Assembly (NCBI RefSeq): GCF_000226115.1
Contig: NC_016458.1
Coordinates: 2,294,001 to 2,358,000, forward strand
From: Thermothielavioides terrestris NRRL 8126
Taxonomy: Eukaryota > Ascomycota > Sordariomycetes > Sordariales > Chaetomiaceae
DNA length: 64,000 nt
Direction of reading: 5' to 3'
How positions within the stretch are numbered: the stretch's first letter is position 1; each line of letters opens with the position of its first letter. The position numbers and the translations under genes were made by a program. A model generated the notes under the pieces. The model had not been told where the DNA came from. It did not search any database and saw only the letters and a program-made list of their open reading frames with translations. Positions 56,701-64,000 of the stretch are shown here, piece after piece.

Positions 56701-59700
56701 ACACGGAGTGACGCAGCTCATTGCCTCGCTTGCCGCCTCAAGGTGCCCGAGCGTCGAATAATGGCGGCCAGAATCCGCGCTTAAGCGGCTTTGGCCAACT
56801 GCCTGCAGCTAGTAAACGCCACAGGAGCCTCTCAAAATCCTCCGCCGGAGTTCCTGGACCGGGCCGGATGGAAGGTCACGAGTGAAGGCTTTGACTCTGT
56901 ATTTCTGCGTTCGCATGGGTCAGCCACTACGTCTTCTGCCTTCCAAGGCATGTTCGATGTGTGCCTTTCTCCGCCTCTTTTCCGTTGTGGCTCGGTGCCC
57001 GCGATCCAGCCCGCAAGCCTCTCTCTGTGAGCTCAAGTTGCATATCCTTGGATCCTTCTGCTGCATGGCGCATCCTACTCAATCCTCACGACGCTGGCCG
57101 CTGCATGGTTGCCAGTGGGGGATACTGTGCGCCGGCTCAGGATCCCCTTAAACCCGTGGTTGACCCTCAAGATGGGCGGACGGTGGGCCACACTTCCAGA
57201 TGCGCCGTCTGTGTGAGGGGAAGCACGGCCACAAACAACCTCGGTTTCCCCCGTGGAGCCTCGGGGCAGTGTAAGTTATGCATTCCAAGCATCAGGGCCC
57301 GGATGTTGGCCTTTTGGCGTCCAACCCATAAGCTTTGCTGTTCAACGAGGGTGCGTGCTACAACTCATCTCGGCAAGGCATCGCCATGAGAAGCAGCCAA
57401 CAGATCGGATAACCCGGCGGCGTATGCTGGCACTTTCTGGCCTTCCCAAGGAGTGGCCCGATGCTCCGAGTTCGCGGGGTCGGCATCATTGATCTCTTCT
57501 TGGCCGTGTGGCCAGGCCTGGTCTTTCCGGCCCGGGCCCTCCCTCGAACGTTGGCTGCTGCGTTGATTTGCTCCCCCTGTCGTGAGTCTTCGTCAATAAA
57601 GTATTTTGAAACTTCGAGAGCTGCTTGGCATGGGGTGGATCCCTAACCTTCCATTTCATGGAGTTTGACTTTGGAGTCGGATTTGCCTAGCGATCAGCAT
57701 CAAACGCTTATCCGGGTAGGAGTTCGTATTCATTAGGTGTGGACTCTGCGCGGGTCTGGGAAGTAGATTTACTGAGCAGGAAGGACCGAACTTGTTGTGA
57801 GCATTGGCAAATTTGGGAAGAGCAGGATCATGGGGCCTTTCGAGTTTTTCCATTGGGAAAGCACGATCTAACCTCTGCCATCTAGCAACCACATGGGCGA
57901 CAGGTACGGTCTGCCAGCCGGACTCAGAAGGGCCTGGCTCTTCGAGAACCGTTTGACAGGGCAAGCACCTGTACAAGCTCGAGAGTTCAAAGACTCGGTA
58001 CACAGCAATGGCATTCATGGCAGCGTACATGCGTGAGCCTTGCAGTCCTGATCCTTTCCGGAACAACCTGGTGCTCATTGCGCGTATTGCAAAATCACAG
58101 AAACTCCTCTGCAGAACACGGAAGGAACCAGGTTATGGCCATAAGCAAAACATGTCCGTCTGCATGGAACCCGCTTTGATGGGCAAACAAAACCACCCCC
58201 CCCCCCCGCCAGGGCACCAGTTTACAGGCCACCTCTGCCGCCTCGAGATCACAACATCGAGTAATAGACAATGTGACATTGGAACCTGAATTGTCCAGCC
58301 CCCGTGCATCATCTTGTGGACCCTCTGCTCTCGTTCCTCGAATGGGCATCACCACACGCGGCATGTTGAGCCAATCCATGGACAAGCTGACAGCCGCTGA
58401 GCGAATGATGTTCCAGCGCCAGTCAAGTTCCACACTTCCCAGGAACAAATTGAGTTCGTGAATACGAGGCTCATGGATCAGAGGAAACAGTGCCCGTTAA
58501 TGGCAACTCATTGTCTCCCCGCTCCCGTAACCTGCCCTTTTGGGGTGCCAGGCGACGTCTTCAGGGCCGGTCGCTCATCACCCCAGCCAGAGAAACACAC
58601 CAATTCAGGAAAGTTCCCGCAAGATCGACAATGATGGGGCGGTTGTGACTGATAAAAAATCTCAGTGGATTAGTTGACCCGGCCCATATCGCCACTTTCG
58701 TCACACAATGCCGGCCGGAGGCTGATGAAAGCTAGTCACAGAGCAGGCAGCTCGACAGGTCTTTCGGGACAAATTCAGGCGACATCTGACTGCCATTGCC
58801 AGTAGCGTCCCGAGAGAAGGGACGGACGATCAGCATCCTTGTTACAGCCGTCTCTGAAGCGGAGTAGCCGCACGCCTCCGTATCCTGAATAGTCTCGACT
58901 GGTTTAGGAGTTCAGCCGAAGGGCTGATATACTCCGATTCCCAGCCTCAGCGGAGATTGACGATGATACTCGGTGATGGGGCGACAATTAAGCCGAAATG
59001 ACGAGCACAGCAAAATCTGTTTGTATGTATCTACACTAGACCATTCCTCCCTGTGCCTGTCCCCGCTTGCTGATCGTGTCACGTCCCGCCGGGCAGCTAA
59101 CGAGTTCAAGTTCTATCTAGCGTCTCGGGGGCATCTCCCGTTGCACAGATGCGGCGTGACTTGTCCTTATTGCCTTCCTGAATGCGAGATTGGCCGCGAT
59201 TTAGAGGCAAGGGGCACCGTTGCTCGCCACGCCTGGGTTTCTGCGCTGTTTCCCATGCTTGTCAGGACAGGAGGGTGAGCGGCTGGTGTCACATATGAGC
59301 GTGCCCAGGTGAAACAAAAAGGATAGAATCCTAAGCATAATAAGCTGTAGAACATTCTCTGATGCTGACGGGATGATAAACGCATGTTTGTGCCCTGCCA
59401 TATCCGTCCAGGGGTAAAAAACCGAGCGCTCAAGCATAATGGGGAAGTAAACAAAACAAAACAAAAACAAGAATTAGGGGAACTGATGCAGGGGAACAAC
59501 GCCGAACGGAAGGACGAGTCAGAGCCGCAATCAGGACCTAGACATTACGCCGATGGCCATACTACCAGGCCAAGCCCGTGTACGTTCGCGAGGGCCGTCT
59601 GACCCAACCAGCTACAAGACGGGAAGCCAGCGCTGCGGCGGCTCCGGAATGAACGCGAGACCACGACGAGACATGCCAGATTAAAGAGACTTCCTTGCAG

Positions 59701-62700
59701 GAACCACCGCAGGCGGCATCGTCGTGCCCGTATTCGGTCATACACCCCATCACTGCAGGAAGTTCCTCGACGTGCGTGATCTACGACGGAGTAATGACCC
59801 TGTCTAAGAGACGCCCGATCCGCCCCGAATTCCAATTCCCCAAATGCAGTCAATTCGCCGCGCCGTGGCTGACCCGTCATGGCTTGGATGAGGCTAAGGC
59901 GGCCAGATCAACTGACCTACGGGCGCCTAGCCGTGGTCTAGGCCGAGGAATGTCGGCGTCCTTGCCGTCCCTCGTGCTTAGCAGCCGCTAGCCCACCGGC
60001 GAGGCCCGCCCTTGAAACAACGCGATCGGTGCCGAGGACGCAAGGAACACGTGTGAGCGGGACTTTGAACAACTAAATTAAGTTGCAGGTTCAACTGCGC
60101 CGTGATATGTGAGATCGAATAGCACGGCAGAACGCCGAATTTGCACTCTCATTCGCCCGGTGGAAGTTTAAACTTCGAACAGGGGGACAGGGGGGAAACC
60201 GGGGAGCTTGTTGCCCAAATCGGTAAGGCAGGCTGGCAGGTAAGCGGGCAACAAAGCTCACGAGACAATGAAGCTCTGGGAGGAGGGCTTCATTGCGCTC
60301 CGAGCTGCTGGGAGCTTTACGTAGCAAAACAGGGTCGACGGGCTGGGCTGGAATCCAGATTGCAATCCGCGACGATGCGATGGATCATGTGCGCCGGCTC
60401 CGGGTTTCACACATTGCGCTGTCTGGTTGCTCATCTCCGGTCGCTGAGAGCTACCTCGGGAACTTGCGGTCGAAACAAAGCCATAGCTCCTTGCATCACA
60501 TCCGCAAAATCCGGGGAAAGACAATCTGGAAAGCCAAGAAAGCTAGGCTCGGTGGGCTAATTTGGAGCACGGCAAGAGCCTCGCATCCCAACCAGTCCCC
60601 GTTGGAGAAGCGAGGAGAGCGAAACCGTGACACGACGTGACGTCGATGATCATTGGCGCCTGGTGCCCCCGGGCTGCTTCTTCGCCGTCAGCCTGCCGGG
60701 AAGGGCCCGATTCCGCGCTACGCGGCGGGGTCTTGCGCCGGCCGATCCCGCTCTTGCACAGGGCCATCTACACTTCACGACACTAGTTAGTGTAGTAGAC
60801 GGAACACACTAAACCCCAGACACGAGCCAAGCGTGACAAGGCTGCTTGGCTGCTTGGCCGCTGACTGCTGGCTTCCGAGGCTGCCGGGGATGGCTCGCTC
60901 ACGGCGGTAGCTGCGGGAAGTCGTGCATGGCACTTCGACCCTTTGACGGGATGGATGAGCGCGGGAGCGAGATTACGCCGGTGATCAGGTCAGCATGACG
61001 AGCGGCATTGACTGCAATTTGAGCCAGCCTTTTCCATTATTGACGTTACTGCCGCGGGCACGTATTACGCCGAGTGCACGCCTTGGGAAGAGGGATGGGT
61101 GTGACACTGCAACGGACCAGGGTTCGCGTCGCGTCCAGTGGTCGCGACCTTGCAAGACGGTCGTGGTAACGATGGGAATTTGGGGAACTTTGCTGGCGGC
61201 TGAAGAGGGGGGTTCAAAAAGAGGGTTAGGGATAGATGCCAGCTGACAGCCGCACAAAGTGATTCGCCCAAAAAGCTGTCAGAACAAGCGTGCCTTTCCA
61301 GCCATTCAGGACCCGCAGCAGCCCGGCATTTGTGGAGCACTCTCGTCCAACAACTGCTGCCTGCTCCGAACCCGCCAGCAGCCGAGGGCCTGCGGAGAAG
61401 TGGCGCCGTTCGGCTCCGACCAACTTCCAAAAAAGTTGGGACAACTCATCCTGCGTCTCCTACCTTGACATTGTGTCATCACCTGATCGGGATCGGGACT
61501 TCGTGCATAAGGACCAGAGGCGTCCCTTCGTGTTTGTGATAAAGACAACTGCGAGGTCCCGCTTATTGTAAACTGATTAATAAGAGCGTCGACTAAGTTG
61601 ACCTGGCTCGGTCGACGGTTCTGGCGCCTCGGCTGACGTGCACTCGACTCGGCACCCTATGGAGTTTAGATGTAGCTAGAATCTGACGTCTATGCGCCCA
61701 GCAAGGAGAGAAGGCAAAAAACCTCCGGTGTATGCTCTGAAATTGTCCGCTGTCTGCCACCGCGGAGGCCAACCACATCTGAACGAACAACGATGACGCT
61801 GCCATCGGATCGCAAACGATCGGCCTTGAGCATGAGCCGGATGATTGGACCGCATGTGGGGCCCACACCGACTTTTCGGGCTGCATATTGGAGCCCGAGC
61901 TTTTCCTGCATTTTCGTGCTGGCGCTGTGTTGGCAAGTTCCCAAACTTGGCGCTTGCCCCCCTGCAGCCCTGGGCCCCTGGTCCAACACCCGGCCACGCC
62001 CAAACTTCCCTGCCCGGACGTGCCGACCCCATCGAGTGGCGCTTTTGTCAACTGCTGAAGCTGATGAGAGTTGATATTCGGGCTGGCAGTTGACTTTTTG
62101 GGAGCACATTTCAACTCAATTCTTGGGGTTACTTCACTATAGTACGGATAGTTAGCTCGAGTCCTGTAGTTACAAGAGACGGGTGCGGGCAGTCAGAAGT
62201 TCGGCTTTGGTAGAGTTGGATCACTCGGCTACAGAGCAACAGTATTCGAATATTCCTTGTCGGTAGAACTTCCAGAAGACGTCACAGCATCTTCCTTGCT
62301 TCGCACTCTCGAGGCTGAATTCGGGTGACGTTGCTTGGGCTAGATTTAGGCCTGGTCCGAACAACCCACGGCAGACGGAGCAGGAGTTGTCCGTCAGCAG
62401 CAGGTGAGCTCCTCTATCTGATGTCCCCAAGTTATCGTGCACTCGACTCTGCCTCCGCCGATCGTCGGTGAAGCTCACACCTGCGTGTCCCAGACACGGC
62501 GGAGCCAGTGACCGCCCTGCCTACAACGTACACGGAGTGTGCCTCAGCCAGGAGTGTCGTTGGTATTGCTGCCGGCCTCCATGGAGAGGGAGCGCAGCGC
62601 CACGGACCTTGCCGCCTTCGTGTTTATCTCAAGTGTCCCCAAGTCCGGGGAGGCGGTCCGCGGCTTGTCGTCCGTGTGCCGTGTTCAGTCGACTGCTGCT

Positions 62701-64000
62701 TGAGAGGTCTGAGGCGAGGAAGTTAAATGCCGCAATTGAAGGTCGGTCATTCGATTTCCTTCCTCTTCTTGGATACTTGATCCGATCCAGAACACTTTGA
62801 ATTGGGTCTTGCCTTGTCTGGTCCGGCTTCCCACTATTTCGTGTGTACTATAACCACGAGGCGCAACGCCAAAAGTGAAGGGTCTTCCATCGCGGTGGCC
62901 CACGGCGTAGTTCTTCCAAACCCTGGTTCACACACCCGCCAGGTTTGTCAGCTGTTGACACTGGCATTGAAGATGTAAACGCGGCCATCGCAGCTGCCAG
63001 AATTGACCGCTACGTTACAGGTACCCGACCGACTGCTGCCAGCACATCCCCCGCTTCCGCACTTTCCTGCAGTGAACCCCCGGGCCCCTCATCTCACCCT
63101 CGGAGCTGGACCCTCCCTTTCCAGGCTTCAACCCCACCAGCCACCAGCCTGCAAAATCCTCCTGCTGCCGCCCCACTCGGGTCGCTGATTCACCCAACCA
63201 TATCCTCCAGTTAAAGCAGTCTGACCGCGCCCTCAAATCATCGTTCGGCTCTTCCCTCGTCTCTCGTCCTTTCCCTCGCACAACCAATCAATCCGCCGCT
63301 CGCCCTCTCCACCGTCGAACGCGAGAGCCGGTCCGTTCACCCCCCTCCCAAATTCATCAAATCAACGGCCGTCTCCAATCGCAACAACAGCGACTGACGT
63401 TGGGCAGTCCAATTAGGAGTGCCGAAAGCGTCCGCAACCGCATTTTGCGCAGCCTTATTCGGAGTCGCCCGTCGCATCGAGTCGCTTTACTCCCGTTTTG
63501 GTCGATTCAGGCCAGGGGCACCGACCACCATCGCGCCAGCACTCGAGGCGCATCTTGCGCGCCAGAGGCTGCAGCTTCAGCAAGCATCAGAACAGGTATG
63601 TGTTGTGTTCAATGCTGTGAACCCGCAGTTTCCATTCTACACGCGCCGTCCTCCCTGGGCATCCGAACTGCGGTTCTTCTCTCCGTCCGGGCCCTCGGGA
63701 TTCCAGGACAGTTTGCGCTCCCGTCTTTTCATGATGCAATGCCCGCGCATCCCCAGCCTCCGTCAGCCTCCCAACGTCGCAGCTTGGGAGGCTCAGCATA
63801 AGCATTCTTTCCCAACCCGTCATCAGTCGAGGCCGAACAAATCCACTCACAGCTCGCCGCAGACACCGCTTGGTTTGACCTGCGGCTAGCACGATCGCCC
63901 TGGGTATCCACTTGGCAGCGACTGTGCGCGTCGAAACAGTTCCCAGACTTCCCTGCCAGCCAGTCAACAGCCGAGCGCAAAAGGCACCAAACATCGCGCA
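53799..64000. other. 10-kb gene-poor right end
   Basis: No gene could be supported. Open frames up to about 230 codons (for example 55572-56276 on the minus strand) overlap each other, have no domains and are Arg-rich on the strand opposite other frames, as expected for GC-rich non-coding DNA. There is a 12-C run at 58196-58207. From about 63020 on, the plus strand becomes pyrimidine-rich with short CA-rich stretches (CAACCAATCAATCC at about 63280), resembling the promoter and 5' leader of a rightward gene that would start outside the window. Confidence 0.5.

Noticed and set aside
63419..63889. A 156-codon plus-strand frame near the right edge
   Set aside because: It has no ATG near its beginning, no domain, and possible splice signals (GTATGT at 63596) that do not yield a convincing product.

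Overview
The window is nuclear DNA of a filamentous ascomycete. Genes carry short GT-AG introns of about 60-90 nt, GC-rich third positions and bulky untranslated regions. The gene set (LCL3, RAX2, FlbC, SF3B1, UBE3D-like, OGG1, U2AF large subunit, RPS13, SDC1/DPY30, FAN1) is typical of Pezizomycotina. The protein style and the long, microsatellite-rich intergenic DNA suggest Sordariomycetes, perhaps Chaetomiaceae; that placement is inference. I see no organellar, bacterial or viral DNA and no secondary-metabolite cluster.

Layout. The left edge (1-468) holds the 3' end of an LCL3-type nuclease gene. RAX2, a cortical polarity marker, lies at 3019-6789. About 15 kb without a supportable gene follows (6790-21757). 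It is rich in microsatellites and holds a 368-bp inverted-repeat element with a degenerate telomere-like core (15215-15582). FlbC, a two-finger C2H2 conidiation regulator, is at 21758-23119, and another 8 kb without a confident gene follows. From 31 to 50 kb is a compact housekeeping block: SF3B1 (-) / UBE3D-like (+); F-box-ankyrin (-); OGG1 (-) / U2AF large subunit (+); RPS13 (+); SDC1 (-) / FAN1 (+). The three slash pairs are divergent and share promoter intervals of 343-557 bp. A lineage-specific low-complexity protein is at 52776-53798, and the last 10 kb hold no supportable gene.

Functional themes. SF3B1 and the U2AF large subunit act together in branch-point and 3' splice-site recognition. 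The SF3B1 copy carries three RWD ligand motifs of the kind bound by the C-terminal UHM fold, which the U2AF copy has. OGG1 and FAN1 are DNA repair enzymes. SDC1 is a COMPASS histone methyltransferase subunit. RAX2 and FlbC relate to polarity and asexual development.

Points of most interest: two of the three introns in the U2AF large-subunit gene are GC-AG; the flbC intron is stop-free and in frame, so retention would insert 25 residues into the zinc-finger linker; the inverted-repeat element has a telomere-like core; and a TAGTGTAC motif is scattered through the intergenic DNA. All exon models were derived by hand from splice signals and conserved protein sequence and have no transcript support.
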